Under the pieces are notes generated by a model. That model saw nothing but the letters and a program-made list of their open reading frames with translations, was not told the DNA's origin and made no database searches. A stretch of 56,478 nt of DNA from Bordetella parapertussis (GTDB lineage Bacteria > Pseudomonadota > Gammaproteobacteria > Burkholderiales > Burkholderiaceae_C): positions 1-56,478 of the forward strand of contig CAMBSK010000017.1 in the NCBI GenBank assembly GCA_945870575.1, written 5' to 3'. How positions within the stretch are numbered: position 1 is the first letter of the stretch; each line of letters starts with the position of its first letter. A program made the translations under genes and the position numbers. Positions 9,375 through 19,298 of the stretch are shown here, one piece after another.

Positions 9375-10535
9375 ATGCGCCAAGCCATTCTCGATTTGCA
9401 AGCCTCCCGTATCCGTGATGTTGCCAATGCCGGCATAGGACGCAGTGATGTGCTGGCTTTCTGGTTTGGCGAAAGCGACGAGGTGAGTCCGGACTTCATC
9501 CGCCAGGCCGCCATTGATTCGCTGCAAAGTGGTGAAACCTTTTACGCGCACAACTTGGGGCTGCCCGAGTTGCGCCAAGCCATCGCCGCAGAAATGCAGC
9601 AGCGACATGGCGCAGGCATAGGCGTGGAACGCATCGCCGTGACTTCCGGTGGGGTCAATGCGCTGATGCTGGCCATGCAAGCCATCGTCAACCCGGGTGA
9701 CGAGGTGGTGGTGGTAACGCCGGTCTGGCCAAACCTGACTTCGCAGCCGGTCATTTTGGGAGCTGATTTGCGCACAGTGTGCCTGGAGCCGCAACACGGC
9801 CGCTGGACGCTGCCCATGGAGAAATTGCTGGCAGCGATCACGCCGCACACCCGCCTGGTGGTGATCAATTCGCCGAACAACCCGACCGGCTGGACGCTCA
9901 GCCGAGCCGAACAGCAAACCATACTGGCTCACTGCCGCCGCACCGACACTTGGATACTGTCAGACGAAGTCTATGAAAACCTGTATTACCTGCCGACTGA
10001 GAACCGCTGCGCCCCAAGTTTCCTGGACTTCGCCGCGCCGCTAGACCGGTTGGTGGTAGCGCACAGCTTTTCTAAAAGCTTTTTGATGACCGGCTGGCGT
10101 CTGGGCTGGCTGGTCATGCCGGTGGATATGACCGAACACATGGGCAAGTTGATTGAGTTCAACACCTCGTGCGCCAGTGTGTTTGTGCAGCGCGCAGGCG
10201 TCGCCGCCATGCAGCGCGCCGGGGACATCGTGCCCCAAGTGGTGATGCAAATGCAGGCCTGCCGCGACCGTTTATTTGCCGAATTGAGCAACATCCCGGG
10301 ACTGGAATTGGCGGTGCCGGACGGCGGTATGTATGCTTTTTTCTGCTTACCCGGCCACACCGACGACGTGTTGACCGCTAAACGCCTGGTCGCCGAGGCC
10401 GGTCTGGGGCTGGCACCGGGCTGCGCTTTCGCTCCAGAAGCGCAGGGCTGGCTGCGCTGGTGCTTCGCCTCTCAAGACCAGGACAGGCTGGGGCAGGGGG
10501 CTGATCGCCTGAGAGGCTGGCTGGGCAAGCTATAA
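9375..10535 (+). CDS. Pyridoxal-phosphate-dependent aminotransferase, class I/II
   Basis: A 386-residue fold-type I aminotransferase. The PLP-binding lysine is in [17 protein letters not shown], and NSPNNPTGW and [10 protein letters not shown] are the usual cofactor-site motifs before it. The C-terminal substrate arginine is probably in GWLRWCFA. It is of the aspartate/alanine-like group, but the amino-acid substrate cannot be read from the sequence. It follows tsaD closely. Its last bases overlap a TATAAT that may belong to the rpsO promoter. Confidence 0.9.
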   Translation: MRQAILDLQASRIRDVANAGIGRSDVLAFWFGESDEVSPDFIRQAAIDSLQSGETFYAHNLGLPELRQAIAAEMQQRHGAGIGVERIAVTSGGVNALMLAMQAIVNPGDEVVVVTPVWPNLTSQPVILGADLRTVCLEPQHGRWTLPMEKLLAAITPHTRLVVINSPNNPTGWTLSRAEQQTILAHCRRTDTWILSDEVYENLYYLPTENRCAPSFLDFAAPLDRLVVAHSFSKSFLMTGWRLGWLVMPVDMTEHMGKLIEFNTSCASVFVQRAGVAAMQRAGDIVPQVVMQMQACRDRLFAELSNIPGLELAVPDGGMYAFFCLPGHTDDVLTAKRLVAEAGLGLAPGCAFAPEAQGWLRWCFASQDQDRLGQGADRLRGWLGKL

Positions 10536-10536
10536 T
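10509..10536 (+). promoter_or_regulatory. Candidate rpsO promoter
   Basis: A perfect TATAAT at 10531-10536 overlaps the stop codon of the aminotransferase gene. About 16 bases upstream there is only a poor -35 match (CTGAGA region). Transcription from here would give rpsO a leader of about 80 bases, which suits a ribosomal protein gene with feedback control on its leader. The -10 box is seen; use as a promoter is inferred. Confidence 0.5.
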
Positions 10537-10621
10537 TCCAAGGCTTAGCCATTTCGGCTTAAGTTCACGCCATCTGGCATTTCCGGCTGTTGGCGCATGT
10601 CAAATTTTTTGGAAAAACATC

Positions 10622-10885
10622 ATGACAACTTTAAACAAGGCCGAGGTCGTTAAGGCCAACGCTCGTTCTGCCAACGACACAGGCAGCCCCGAAGTGCAGG
10701 TCGCCATTCTGACCGCACGCATCAATGAACTGACCCCCCATTTCAAAACACACGCCAAAGACCACCACGGTCGTCGCGGCTTGTTGCGCATGGTCAGCCG
10801 TCGACGCAAATTGCTCGACTACCTCAAATCCAAGGACGCAGAGCGCTACACCGCGCTGATCGCCAAACTGGGTTTGCGCAAGTAA
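10622..10885 (+). CDS. rpsO: 30S ribosomal protein S15
   Basis: S15 binds the central domain of 16S rRNA early in small-subunit assembly. The 87-residue protein carries the family signature [14 protein letters not shown] and the basic stretch [21 protein letters not shown]. It lies upstream of pnp, the arrangement also known from E. coli. A hairpin followed by a short T-run comes 17 bases after the stop, so only part of the transcripts may continue into pnp. Confidence 0.98.
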   Translation: MTTLNKAEVVKANARSANDTGSPEVQVAILTARINELTPHFKTHAKDHHGRRGLLRMVSRRRKLLDYLKSKDAERYTALIAKLGLRK

Positions 10886-10902
10886 CACCCGTCCGTGTAC
10901 AG

Positions 10903-10930
10903 CGCCTGAGCCCTCACTCAGGCGTTGTTT
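10903..10930 (+). terminator. Stem-loop after rpsO, probable partial terminator
   Basis: Arms CGCCTGAG (10903-10910) and CTCAGGCG (10917-10924) pair perfectly around the loop CCCTCA, and TTGTTT follows. The T-run is short, so a partial terminator or processing end between rpsO and pnp is more likely than a full stop. Confidence 0.65.
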
Positions 10931-10978
10931 CATGGGGCAGGGCGCAAGCAAAGCAACTGACTCAGATCGAAGCTGTGT

Positions 10979-11013
10979 CATTCCAAAAAAAACAGTCGTA
11001 TTTTTCTGGAATG
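10979..11013 (+). promoter_or_regulatory. Long hairpin in the pnp leader, possible RNase III site
   Basis: CATTCCA (10979-10985) pairs with TGGAATG (11007-11013). The A-run and T-run inside extend the stem with one mismatch or bulge, leaving a small loop near AGTC. In E. coli a long leader hairpin in pnp mRNA is cut by RNase III and then used for PNPase autoregulation. The same role here is inferred from position and shape only. Confidence 0.5.
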
Positions 11014-11088
11014 GCATCGTGTTCTGACAGTGACTTTGGGCTTTGATGAAGTGGCCTTCACTTCACCTATTCTGTTCAGGAATCCAAT

Positions 11089-13224
11089 ATGTCTTTATTC
11101 AACAAAATTAGCAAAACCTTTCAATGGGGCCAGCACACGGTCACCATGGAAACCGGCGAAATCGCCCGCCAGTCCGGCGGCGCAGTCATGGTCAACATCG
11201 ATGACACCGTGGTACTCGCCACTGTCGTTGGTTCGAAAAATTCCAAGCCCGGCCAGGACTTCTTCCCCCTGACCGTGGACTACATCGAGAAAACATACGC
11301 CGCGGGCAAAATCCCCGGCAGCTTTTTCAAGCGCGAAGCCAAACCTAGCGAACACGAAACGCTGACCAGCCGTCTGATCGACCGCCCCATCCGTCCGCTG
11401 TTTCCCGAAGGTTTTTACAACGACGTGCATGTGGTGATTCACACGCTGTCGCTCAACCCGGAAGTCGACGCTGACATCGCCGCCATGATCGGCGTGTCTG
11501 CCGCGCTCAGCATCTCCGGCATTCCATTCAACGGCCCTATAGGTGCGGCCCGCGTCGGCTACATCAATGGCGAATACGTGCTCAACCCCGGCCAGACCCA
11601 GCGCAAGGACAGCGTGCTCGAGTTGGTGGTCGCAGGAACCGAAGCCGCCGTGCTGATGGTTGAATCCGAAGCCTTGCAAATGTCAGAGGAAATCATGCTT
11701 GGCGCGGTGGTGTTCGGTCACGAGCAAAGCCGTATTGCCATCAACGCCATCCACGAACTGGTGCGTGACGCAGGCAAGCCTGTGTGGGATTGGCAGCCGC
11801 CTGCCAAGGACGAGCCTTTGATTGCCAAAGTCGCGGCGCTCGCCGACGACAAGCTGGCCGCCGCCTACCAGATCCGCAACAAGCAAAGCCGCACACAAGC
11901 CTGTCGCGAAGCCTATACAGCCGTTATGGCAGGCCTCAAAGCCGACGGCGTCGAGTTCGACGGCGTCAAAGTGGAAAGCATGTTGTTTGACATCGAAGCG
12001 CGCATTGTTCGCAGCCAAATTTTGGCTGGTGAACCGCGTATCGACGGTCGCGACACGCGCACCGTGCGCCCCATTGAAATCCGCAACAGCGTGTTGCCGC
12101 GCACCCACGGTTCCGCCTTGTTCACACGCGGCGAAACCCAGGCGCTGGTCATCACCACACTGGGTACAGAGCGTGATGCTCAGCGCATCGACGCCTTGGC
12201 AGGCGAGTACGAAGACCGCTTCATGTTCCACTACAACATGCCTCCGTTCGCCACCGGCGAAGTCGGTCGCATGGGCAGCACCAAGCGTCGCGAAATCGGT
12301 CATGGCCGTCTTGCCAAGCGTGCGCTTGCCGCCTGTTTGCCGACCAAAGAAGAGTTCCCTTACACCATGCGTGTGGTGTCAGAAATCACCGAATCCAACG
12401 GTTCATCCTCCATGGCGTCTGTGTGTGGCGGTTGTTTGTCGCTGATGGACGCCGGTGTGCCCATGAAAGCGCACGTGGCCGGTATCGCCATGGGTTTGAT
12501 CAAGGACGGTAACCGTTTCGCCGTGCTGACCGACATCCTGGGTGATGAAGATCATCTGGGCGACATGGACTTCAAAGTGGCCGGTACCACCAACGGCATC
12601 ACCGCTTTGCAAATGGACATCAAAATCCAAGGCATCACGCAAGAAATCATGCAAGTCGCTTTGGCCCAGGCCAAGGAAGCGCGCATGCACATTCTGGGCA
12701 AGATGCAAGACGCCATGGGCGAAGCCAAGACCGAGGTCAGCAACTTCGCACCCAAGCTCTACACCATGAAGATCAACCCCGAGAAAATCCGGGACGTGAT
12801 CGGCAAAGGCGGCGCAGTCATTCGCGCGCTGACCGAAGAAACCGGTTGCCAGATCAATATCGAGGAAGACGGCACCATCACCATCGCCGCCACTGACGGC
12901 GCCAAAGCTGACGAAGCCAAACGCCGGATCCAGGAAATCACCGCAGAAGTGGAAATCGGCAAGGTCTACGAAGGCCCGATCACCAAGATTCTGGACTTCG
13001 GTGCCCTGGTCAATTTGCTACCCGGCAAAGATGGTTTGCTGCACATCAGCCAGATCAGCCACGAGCGCATTGCCAAAGTCACTGACGTGCTGGCCGAAGG
13101 CCAAATCGTCCGCGTCAAAGTGCTGGAGACTGACGAAAAAGGCCGTATCAAGCTGTCTATGAAGGCATTGCTGGATCGTCCCGAAGCGCCTGCGCACCAC
13201 GAAGAGCAACCTCACCAAGAGTGA
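11089..13224 (+). CDS. pnp: Polyribonucleotide nucleotidyltransferase (PNPase)
   Basis: A 3'-5' phosphorolytic exoribonuclease, a core part of RNA decay and of the degradosome where one exists. The 711 residues hold two RNase PH-like domains (the first with [12 protein letters not shown], the second catalytic one with [19 protein letters not shown] residues near 400), an alpha-helical linker, a KH domain around 555-615 ([18 protein letters not shown]) and an S1 domain around 625-695 ([15 protein letters not shown]). The end is a short His/Glu-rich tail. It follows rpsO, with a hairpin-rich leader of 203 bases, and is followed by tpiA after 7 bases. Confidence 0.97.
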   Translation: MSLFNKISKTFQWGQHTVTMETGEIARQSGGAVMVNIDDTVVLATVVGSKNSKPGQDFFPLTVDYIEKTYAAGKIPGSFFKREAKPSEHETLTSRLIDRPIRPLFPEGFYNDVHVVIHTLSLNPEVDADIAAMIGVSAALSISGIPFNGPIGAARVGYINGEYVLNPGQTQRKDSVLELVVAGTEAAVLMVESEALQMSEEIMLGAVVFGHEQSRIAINAIHELVRDAGKPVWDWQPPAKDEPLIAKVAALADDKLAAAYQIRNKQSRTQACREAYTAVMAGLKADGVEFDGVKVESMLFDIEARIVRSQILAGEPRIDGRDTRTVRPIEIRNSVLPRTHGSALFTRGETQALVITTLGTERDAQRIDALAGEYEDRFMFHYNMPPFATGEVGRMGSTKRREIGHGRLAKRALAACLPTKEEFPYTMRVVSEITESNGSSSMASVCGGCLSLMDAGVPMKAHVAGIAMGLIKDGNRFAVLTDILGDEDHLGDMDFKVAGTTNGITALQMDIKIQGITQEIMQVALAQAKEARMHILGKMQDAMGEAKTEVSNFAPKLYTMKINPEKIRDVIGKGGAVIRALTEETGCQINIEEDGTITIAATDGAKADEAKRRIQEITAEVEIGKVYEGPITKILDFGALVNLLPGKDGLLHISQISHERIAKVTDVLAEGQIVRVKVLETDEKGRIKLSMKALLDRPEAPAHHEEQPHQE

Positions 13225-13231
13225 TACACAG

Positions 13232-13978
13232 ATGAGTGGCAAACTGATTGTCGGTAACTGGAAAATGAATGGCAGCCTGTCTGCCAATCAGGACCTGGTG
13301 CGGGCGGTCATTGCCGGTCTGTCTGGTACCTCTTGCAAGGCGGCTGTTTGTGTGCCTGCGATTTATCTGCCGCAGTTGCAGCAACTGGCCGGTGGTTCGC
13401 CATTGCTTTGGGGCGCGCAAGATGTGTCCACCCACGAGCAGGGCGCTTACACCGGCGAGTTGTCGGCTGCTATGTTGCGTGAATTCGGTGTTCGCTTTGC
13501 CATCGTTGGCCACTCCGAGCGTCGCCATTACCATGGCGAAACCGATGCAGTGGTGGCTACCAAAGCACAACGCGCATTGGCAGCCGGCATCACGCCGATT
13601 GTGTGTGTGGGCGAGACATTGGCCGAGCGCGAAGCCGGGCATACCGAAGAAGTGGTCAAACGCCAGCTTGCCGCAGTCATACATACCAATGGTCATTGCA
13701 TCAGTGAAATTGTGGTGGCTTATGAGCCTGTGTGGGCTATCGGCACCGGCAAGACCGCCAGTCCCGAACAGGCGCAGCAGGTACACGCGCTGTTGCGCGC
13801 CCAGTTGAAAGCGGCGACTGCGCACCCCGAGCGCATTGCCTTGTTGTACGGCGGCAGCATGAACGCCGCCAATGCCGCCAGCCTGCTGTCGCAAAACGAT
13901 ATTGACGGTGGCCTGATCGGCGGGGCTTCCCTTAAATCTGCAGATTTTTTATCTATTGTTGCTGCGGCATCGCACTGA
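13232..13978 (+). CDS. tpiA: Triose-phosphate isomerase
   Basis: Interconverts dihydroxyacetone phosphate and glyceraldehyde 3-phosphate. The 248-residue TIM barrel has the N-terminal NWKMNG with the active-site Lys, the His in IVGHSERR, the catalytic Glu and loop 6 in AYEPVWAIGTGKTA, and the phosphate-binding LLYGGSMNAANA. It starts 7 bases after pnp and is followed 16 bases later by secG, a gene order common in Burkholderiales and close relatives. Confidence 0.97.
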   Translation: MSGKLIVGNWKMNGSLSANQDLVRAVIAGLSGTSCKAAVCVPAIYLPQLQQLAGGSPLLWGAQDVSTHEQGAYTGELSAAMLREFGVRFAIVGHSERRHYHGETDAVVATKAQRALAAGITPIVCVGETLAEREAGHTEEVVKRQLAAVIHTNGHCISEIVVAYEPVWAIGTGKTASPEQAQQVHALLRAQLKAATAHPERIALLYGGSMNAANAASLLSQNDIDGGLIGGASLKSADFLSIVAAASH

Positions 13979-13994
13979 CATTCACGGAGTTTTC

Positions 13995-14441
13995 ATGAGT
14001 ACGCTTCTTAATTTATTGTTGCTGGTTCAAATTTTGTCGGCCTTGGGCATGATCGGTTTGATTCTTGTTCAACACGGCAAAGGCGCTGACATGGGCGCAG
14101 CCTTTGGCAGCGGTACCTCGGGCAGCTTGTTCGGAGCCACTGGCGGCGCCAATTTTTTGTCGCGCACCACCTCGGTATTGGCGGCGGTATTTTTCGTGTG
14201 TACCCTGGCGCTTGCTTATTTCGGCAATCTGCGAGCCTCTGCAGACACCGGCAGTTTGTTAGAGCGCACGCCGATTCCGGTCAGCGCTCCAGCGACGGCC
14301 GCCGACAAGATCCCAGGCTCTTCTAGTGCCGCACCAGAAGCGGCCACCGACAAGTCGGTTCCAAGTCCTGTTGCACCGGCCTCTACGCCTGCACCCGTTG
14401 CACCGGCCGGTTCGCCTGCTTCTCAGATTCCTGCCAAATAA
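13995..14441 (+). CDS. secG: Preprotein translocase subunit SecG
   Basis: A small inner-membrane partner of SecYE that stimulates protein export. Two membrane segments are seen at about residues 4-24 and 53-72, separated by the family's glycine-rich loop (FGSGTSGSLFGATGGANFLSR). The start ATG is at 13995 with GGAG upstream. At 148 residues it is longer than the E. coli protein because of an Ala/Pro/Ser-rich, probably disordered C-terminal tail from about residue 95. Such tails are known in beta-proteobacterial SecG proteins. Confidence 0.93.
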   Translation: MSTLLNLLLLVQILSALGMIGLILVQHGKGADMGAAFGSGTSGSLFGATGGANFLSRTTSVLAAVFFVCTLALAYFGNLRASADTGSLLERTPIPVSAPATAADKIPGSSSAAPEAATDKSVPSPVAPASTPAPVAPAGSPASQIPAK

Positions 14442-14540
14442 CACTATCTGAATAATCAATATCTTCAGGCCGGAGGACAGCATATTTAGGGTTAAGATGT
14501 GAGGCTTCACAGGTTTCACGCCTGTCAAAATACAATCAAA

Positions 14541-14625
14541 GCCGTCGTGGTGAAATTGGTAGACACGCTATCTTGAGGGGGTAGTGGCGAAAGCTGTGCG
14601 AGTTCGAGTCTCGCCGACGGCACCA
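14541..14625 (+). tRNA. tRNA-Leu(GAG)
   Basis: An 85-base class II tRNA. Acceptor arms GCCGTCG and CGACGGC pair fully. The anticodon stem CTATC/GGTAG carries the loop TTGAGGG, giving anticodon GAG. There is a long variable arm, the T loop TTCGAGT, and CCA is encoded. It sits between secG and nuoA, a conserved position in related bacteria, and could be processed from a longer transcript. Confidence 0.97.
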
Positions 14626-14699
14626 TCAAAACCAGCTGTCACACTGATGTCAGCACACAGTAGCAAACTATCTTCCGTGATGTGTAAACTGAGTTACCC

Positions 14700-15059
14700 A
14701 TGAGCCTGGCCCAGTACCTTCCTGTTCTTTTGTTTATCATAGTCGGCCTGCTGGTTGGTGTTGCACCTCAGTTGATCGGCGCACTGCTGGGCCCGCACAA
14801 GCCCGATGCGGCCAAAAACTCCCCTTACGAATGCGGCTTCGAAGCTTTTGAAGACGCCCGCATGAAATTTGATGTGCGCTATTACCTGGTCGCCATCCTT
14901 TTCATTTTGTTCGACCTTGAAATCGCTTTTCTGTTTCCCTGGGCGGTGTCACTCAAGGAGATCGGTTTGACAGGTTTTATCGGCATGATGATTTTTCTTG
15001 CCATTCTTGTGGTCGGTTTTGTCTACGAGTGGAAAAAGGGAGCCCTTGACTGGGAATGA
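14700..15059 (+). CDS. nuoA: NADH-quinone oxidoreductase subunit A
   Basis: A membrane subunit of complex I near the quinone-site junction. The 119 residues form three predicted membrane helices. Conserved parts are the loop [22 protein letters not shown], with a Cys and acidic residues, and [13 protein letters not shown]. It is the first gene of the nuoA-N operon. The leader runs from the tRNA-Leu end (74 bases), and nuoB starts three bases after its stop. Confidence 0.97.
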   Translation: MSLAQYLPVLLFIIVGLLVGVAPQLIGALLGPHKPDAAKNSPYECGFEAFEDARMKFDVRYYLVAILFILFDLEIAFLFPWAVSLKEIGLTGFIGMMIFLAILVVGFVYEWKKGALDWE

Positions 15060-15062
15060 CAC

Positions 15063-15539
15063 ATGTCACTTGAAGGCGTTTTCAAAGAAGGCTTTATCAC
15101 CACGTCTTACGACTCGGTGGTGAACTGGGCCAAAACCGGCTCGCTGTGGCCCATGACTTTCGGTCTGGCTTGTTGTGCGGTTGAAATGATGCACGCTGGT
15201 GCAGCGCGTTACGACATAGACCGCTTCGGTATGTTGTTTCGCCCGAGTCCGCGTCAATCCGATTTGATGATCGTCGCCGGCACCTTGTGCAACAAAATGG
15301 CACCCGCTTTGCGCAAGGTCTACGACCAGATGTCTGAACCACGCTGGGTCTTGTCCATGGGTTCATGTGCCAACGGCGGCGGCTATTACCACTACAGCTA
15401 CTCAGTGGTGCGCGGTTGTGACCGCATCGTGCCGGTGGACGTGTATGTGCCCGGTTGCCCGCCCACTGCAGAGGCTTTGCTTTACGGTATCTTGCAGTTG
15501 CAGTCCAAGATCCGCCGTGAAAATACCATTGCCCGCTGA
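15063..15539 (+). CDS. nuoB: NADH-quinone oxidoreductase subunit B
   Basis: A peripheral-arm subunit that holds iron-sulfur cluster N2, the last cluster before quinone. The 158 residues show the tandem Cys in [11 protein letters not shown], a Cys in [13 protein letters not shown], and the fourth in [15 protein letters not shown]. Length and ligands are normal. It is the second gene of the operon, tightly spaced between nuoA and nuoC. Confidence 0.98.
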   Translation: MSLEGVFKEGFITTSYDSVVNWAKTGSLWPMTFGLACCAVEMMHAGAARYDIDRFGMLFRPSPRQSDLMIVAGTLCNKMAPALRKVYDQMSEPRWVLSMGSCANGGGYYHYSYSVVRGCDRIVPVDVYVPGCPPTAEALLYGILQLQSKIRRENTIAR

Positions 15540-15550
15540 TACCTTTTTCT

Positions 15551-16168
15551 ATGACCATCACCGTTTCCATTGACACCTTGCAGTCTGCCTTACGGCAAGT
15601 ACTGGGCGAGCGCATTCAAAAGTTGGAGTTGGCGCTGGGCGAATTGACGCTGACAGTCAATGACGCAGATTATTTGTCCGTGGCTTTGCAGTTGCGCGAC
15701 CACCCCGAACTCGCTTTTGAACAACTGCTTGACTTGTGCGGCATGGATTACTCGGCCTACAAAGACGGCGCGCATTCAGCTTTCACAGATGCACCGCGCT
15801 ACGCAGTGGTTTGCCACATGTTGTCATTGACGCATAACTGGCGTTTGCGTTTGCGTGTGCACGCTATTGATGAAGACATGCCACAGGTGGATTCAATCAA
15901 CGGCATTTGGAGCGCCGCCAATTGGTTCGAGCGCGAAGCCTTTGATTTGTTCGGCATACTTTTCAGAGACCATGCCGATTTGCGTCGCATTTTGACTGAC
16001 TACGGTTTCATCGGTCATCCGTTTCGCAAAGATTTCCCCACCTCGGGCCATGTCGAAATGCGCTATGACGCTGAGCAAAAACGCGTCATTTACCAACCCG
16101 TCACCATCGAGCCGCGCGAGATCACGCCACGCATCATCCGTGAAGACCATTACGGCGGGTTGCATTAA
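15551..16168 (+). CDS. nuoC: NADH-quinone oxidoreductase subunit C
   Basis: The 30-kDa-type peripheral-arm subunit. The 205 residues contain the signature [15 protein letters not shown] and [19 protein letters not shown]. It is a separate gene from nuoD, unlike the fused NuoCD of enterobacteria. This agrees with a beta-proteobacterial host. The next gene begins three bases after its stop. Confidence 0.97.
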   Translation: MTITVSIDTLQSALRQVLGERIQKLELALGELTLTVNDADYLSVALQLRDHPELAFEQLLDLCGMDYSAYKDGAHSAFTDAPRYAVVCHMLSLTHNWRLRLRVHAIDEDMPQVDSINGIWSAANWFEREAFDLFGILFRDHADLRRILTDYGFIGHPFRKDFPTSGHVEMRYDAEQKRVIYQPVTIEPREITPRIIREDHYGGLH

Positions 16169-16171
16169 GCC

Positions 16172-17425
16172 ATGGCTGACATTAAAAATTACACCTTGAA
16201 CTTGGGCCCGCAGCACCCGGCGGCGCACGGTGTGTTGCGTCTGGTGCTTGAGTTGGACGGCGAAGTGGTGCAACGCGCCGACCCGCACATAGGCCTGCTG
16301 CACCGCGCCACTGAAAAATTGGCTGAGAGCAAAACCTATATCCAATCGCTGCCTTACATGGACCGCTTGGACTATGTGTCCATGATGTGCAACGAACACG
16401 CGTATTGTTTGGCCATTGAGAAACTCATGGGACTTGAAGTTCCGGTGCGTGCGCAATACATACGCGTCATGTTCGCCGAGATCACGCGCATGCTCAACCA
16501 TTTGTTGTGGCTGGGCGCGCATGGTTTTGACTGCGGCGCGATGAACATCTTGATTTACTGCTTCCGCGAGCGCGAAGACTTGTACGACATGTATGAAGCC
16601 GTGTCCGGCGCGCGCATGCACGCCGCGTATTTCCGTCCCGGTGGTGTTTACCGCGATCTGCCAGACAGCATGCCGCAATACCAGGTCAGCAAAATCAAAA
16701 ATGCGCGCGCCATTGCGCGTTTGAATGAAAACCGCCAAGGCTCGCTGCTCGACTTTATCGACGATTTTACAAAGCGTTTTCCCAAATACGTTGACGAATA
16801 CGAAACCTTGCTGACCGACAACCGCATCTGGAAACAGCGCACTGTCGGTATTGGTGTGGTCACGCCTGAGCGTGCGAAAAATCTGGGCTTCACTGGGCCC
16901 ATGTTGCGCGGCTCCGGCATTGCTTGGGACTTGCGCAAGCAACAGCCTTATGACGTGTATGACCAAATGGATTTCGATGTGCCTGTTGGCTTGACCGGCG
17001 ACTGCTATGACCGCTATCTGGTGCGAGTAGCCGAGATGCGCCAATCAAACCGCATCATCAGCCAATGCGTGAAATGGTTGCGCGACAATCCCGGCCCTGT
17101 CATCACCGACAACCACAAAGTCGCACCACCCTCGCGTGAGTCTATGAAGACCAGCATGGAAGAGTTGATACACCACTTCAAATTGTTCACTGAAGGTTTT
17201 CATGTGCCCGAAGGCGAGGCTTATGCCGCTGTCGAGCACCCCAAGGGTGAATTCGGTATTTATTTGGTCAGTGACGGCGCCAATAAACCTTACCGTTTGA
17301 AAATCCGCCCGCCGGGTTTCGCACACTTGGCCGCCATGGACGAGATGACACGCGGTCACATGATTTCAGATACCGTCGCCATCATCGGCACCATGGACAT
17401 TGTGTTTGGGGAAATTGACCGATGA
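16172..17425 (+). CDS. nuoD: NADH-quinone oxidoreductase subunit D
   Basis: The 49-kDa-type subunit, related to hydrogenase large subunits, which lines the quinone cavity with NuoB. Its 417 residues begin [20 protein letters not shown], the quinone-site motif with its conserved His, and continue with [14 protein letters not shown]. The C-terminus [12 protein letters not shown] is typical. The stop overlaps the nuoE start (ATGA), so the two are likely translationally coupled. Confidence 0.98.
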   Translation: MADIKNYTLNLGPQHPAAHGVLRLVLELDGEVVQRADPHIGLLHRATEKLAESKTYIQSLPYMDRLDYVSMMCNEHAYCLAIEKLMGLEVPVRAQYIRVMFAEITRMLNHLLWLGAHGFDCGAMNILIYCFREREDLYDMYEAVSGARMHAAYFRPGGVYRDLPDSMPQYQVSKIKNARAIARLNENRQGSLLDFIDDFTKRFPKYVDEYETLLTDNRIWKQRTVGIGVVTPERAKNLGFTGPMLRGSGIAWDLRKQQPYDVYDQMDFDVPVGLTGDCYDRYLVRVAEMRQSNRIISQCVKWLRDNPGPVITDNHKVAPPSRESMKTSMEELIHHFKLFTEGFHVPEGEAYAAVEHPKGEFGIYLVSDGANKPYRLKIRPPGFAHLAAMDEMTRGHMISDTVAIIGTMDIVFGEIDR

Positions 17426-17931
17426 ATACCGCAGTCGAACATTTTTCAGCCGAAACCATGCAGCGTTTTCAGCATGAGTTGAACAAATACCCTGACGATC
17501 AAAAACAGTCGGCGGTCATTGCCTGTCTTTCCATTCTTCAACAGGAAAACGGCTTTGTCACCCCTGAGCAGGAAAAATCGCTGGCGGCTGTGCTTGAAAT
17601 GCCTGCCATGGCAGTGCATGAAGTCTTTACTTTTTACAACATGTTCAACCAGAAGCCGGTTGGACAATTCAAAATCAATGTGTGTACCAATTTGCCTTGC
17701 CAGTTACGCGGTGGTCAAAAGGCGTTGGAACACCTGTGTAAAAAGTTGAATACTGAAGTCGGACAAACCACAGCAGACGGCATGTTCACCTTGCAACCCG
17801 GCGAATGCATGGGCGCTTGTGCAGACGCGCCGGTGCTGCTGGTCAATGACCGCAGCATGTGCAGCTTCATGAGCCACGATAAACTCGATCAGTTGATTGA
17901 CGGTCTGCAACAGGCGGAGGCCAAACCATGA
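17422..17931 (+). CDS. nuoE: NADH-quinone oxidoreductase subunit E
   Basis: The 24-kDa-type subunit carrying the [2Fe-2S] cluster N1a in the NADH-oxidising module. The 169-residue thioredoxin-like protein has its four cysteine ligands in CTNLPC and [11 protein letters not shown]. It overlaps nuoD at its start and nuoF at its stop, each by ATGA. Nothing unusual is seen. Confidence 0.97.
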   Translation: MNTAVEHFSAETMQRFQHELNKYPDDQKQSAVIACLSILQQENGFVTPEQEKSLAAVLEMPAMAVHEVFTFYNMFNQKPVGQFKINVCTNLPCQLRGGQKALEHLCKKLNTEVGQTTADGMFTLQPGECMGACADAPVLLVNDRSMCSFMSHDKLDQLIDGLQQAEAKP

Positions 17932-19298
17932 ACGTTGAACAATTACTCAGCCAATTTCAGGCCAAGGGTCTGGAATCATGTTTCCATGGCCGTCATATCA
18001 ACCCGCAAATCTATGACGGCCTCAACGGACGCAACTGGAGTTTGCAAGACTATGTGGCACGCGGCGGTTACCAGGCCTTGCGCACTATTACTGGTTTGAA
18101 CGGCGAAGCAGCCTGGACCCAGGACCAGGTGATTGCCTGTGTCAAAGAGTCAGGTTTGCGCGGGCGTGGAGGTGCCGGTTTTCCCACCGGTCTCAAGTGG
18201 AGTTTCATGCCGCGCCAGTTCAACGGGCAAAAATACCTGGTCTGCAATTCAGACGAAGGCGAGCCGGGTACTTGCAAGGACCGCGACATTCTTGAGTTCA
18301 ATCCTCACATCGTCATCGAAGGCATGGCGATTGCAGCTTATGCCATGGGCATCAGCGTCGGCTACAACTATATACACGGCGAAATTTTCCAGACTTACGA
18401 ACGCTTTGAAGTTGCACTCGATGAAGCGCGCGCTGCCGGTTTTTTGGGCGAGCGCATACAAGGCAGCGACTTCAGTTTTCAACTGCACGCAGCCCACGGT
18501 TTCGGCGCCTACATTTGCGGCGAAGAAACTGCGTTGCTCGAATCGCTGGAGGGCAAAAAAGGCCAACCGCGTTTCAAGCCACCGTTTCCAGCCAGCTTTG
18601 GCGTGTACGGCAAACCGACGACCATCAACAACACTGAAACATTCGCGGCGGTGCCGTGGATCATTCGCAACGGCGGCGCAGCTTACCTGGCTTGCGGCAA
18701 ACCGAACAACGGCGGCACCAAGATTTTCTCCATCAGCGGCGACGTGGCACTGCCTGGCAATTACGAAATTCCCATGGGCACGCCGTTTGCCAAGTTACTT
18801 GAACTCGCTGGTGGTGTGCAGGGCGGGGCGCTGAAGGCCGTGATTCCCGGCGGTTCATCAGCGCCGGTACTGCCTGCTTCCATCATGATGGACATCACCA
18901 TGGATTACGACGCGATTGCCAAGGCCGGCTCCATGCTCGGTTCAGGTGCTGTCATCGTGTTGAACGACACCCGTTGCATGGTGAAAAGCTTGCAACGCCT
19001 GTCTGCGTTTTACATGCACGAATCCTGCGGCCAATGCACGCCTTGCCGTGAAGGCACGGGCTGGTTGTCGCGCATGGTTGATCGGATAGAAACCGGACGC
19101 GGCAAGCCGTCTGACATGGACTTGCTGGACAACGTCGCTGAAAACATCATGGGCCGCACCATTTGCGCATTAGGCGATGCGGCGGCCATGCCGGTGCGCG
19201 GCATGCTCAAACATTTCCGCGCCGAGTTCGAACACCACATCACGCACAAGACCTGCATGGTCTCGTCGCAGGCACACGCGAGCCATCACCATGATTGA
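17928..19298 (+). CDS. nuoF: NADH-quinone oxidoreductase subunit F
   Basis: The NADH- and FMN-binding subunit where electrons enter complex I. The 456 residues include the nucleotide motif [17 protein letters not shown] at about 80, the FMN-side segment [14 protein letters not shown], and the [4Fe-4S] N3 ligands in [13 protein letters not shown] with a further Cys in [12 protein letters not shown] histidine-rich tail ends the protein. Its last 8 bases overlap the nuoG start. Confidence 0.98.
   Translation: MNVEQLLSQFQAKGLESCFHGRHINPQIYDGLNGRNWSLQDYVARGGYQALRTITGLNGEAAWTQDQVIACVKESGLRGRGGAGFPTGLKWSFMPRQFNGQKYLVCNSDEGEPGTCKDRDILEFNPHIVIEGMAIAAYAMGISVGYNYIHGEIFQTYERFEVALDEARAAGFLGERIQGSDFSFQLHAAHGFGAYICGEETALLESLEGKKGQPRFKPPFPASFGVYGKPTTINNTETFAAVPWIIRNGGAAYLACGKPNNGGTKIFSISGDVALPGNYEIPMGTPFAKLLELAGGVQGGALKAVIPGGSSAPVLPASIMMDITMDYDAIAKAGSMLGSGAVIVLNDTRCMVKSLQRLSAFYMHESCGQCTPCREGTGWLSRMVDRIETGRGKPSDMDLLDNVAENIMGRTICALGDAAAMPVRGMLKHFRAEFEHHITHKTCMVSSQAHASHHHD

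Noticed and set aside
14531..14536. TACAAT as a -10 box for tRNA-Leu
   Set aside because: It is only 5 bases from the mature tRNA 5' end, so initiation would fall inside the tRNA, and there is no -35 partner.
15893..17044. 383-residue minus-strand frame over nuoC/nuoD
   Set aside because: Antisense shadow of nuoD; composition is unlike a protein and no start signal is seen.
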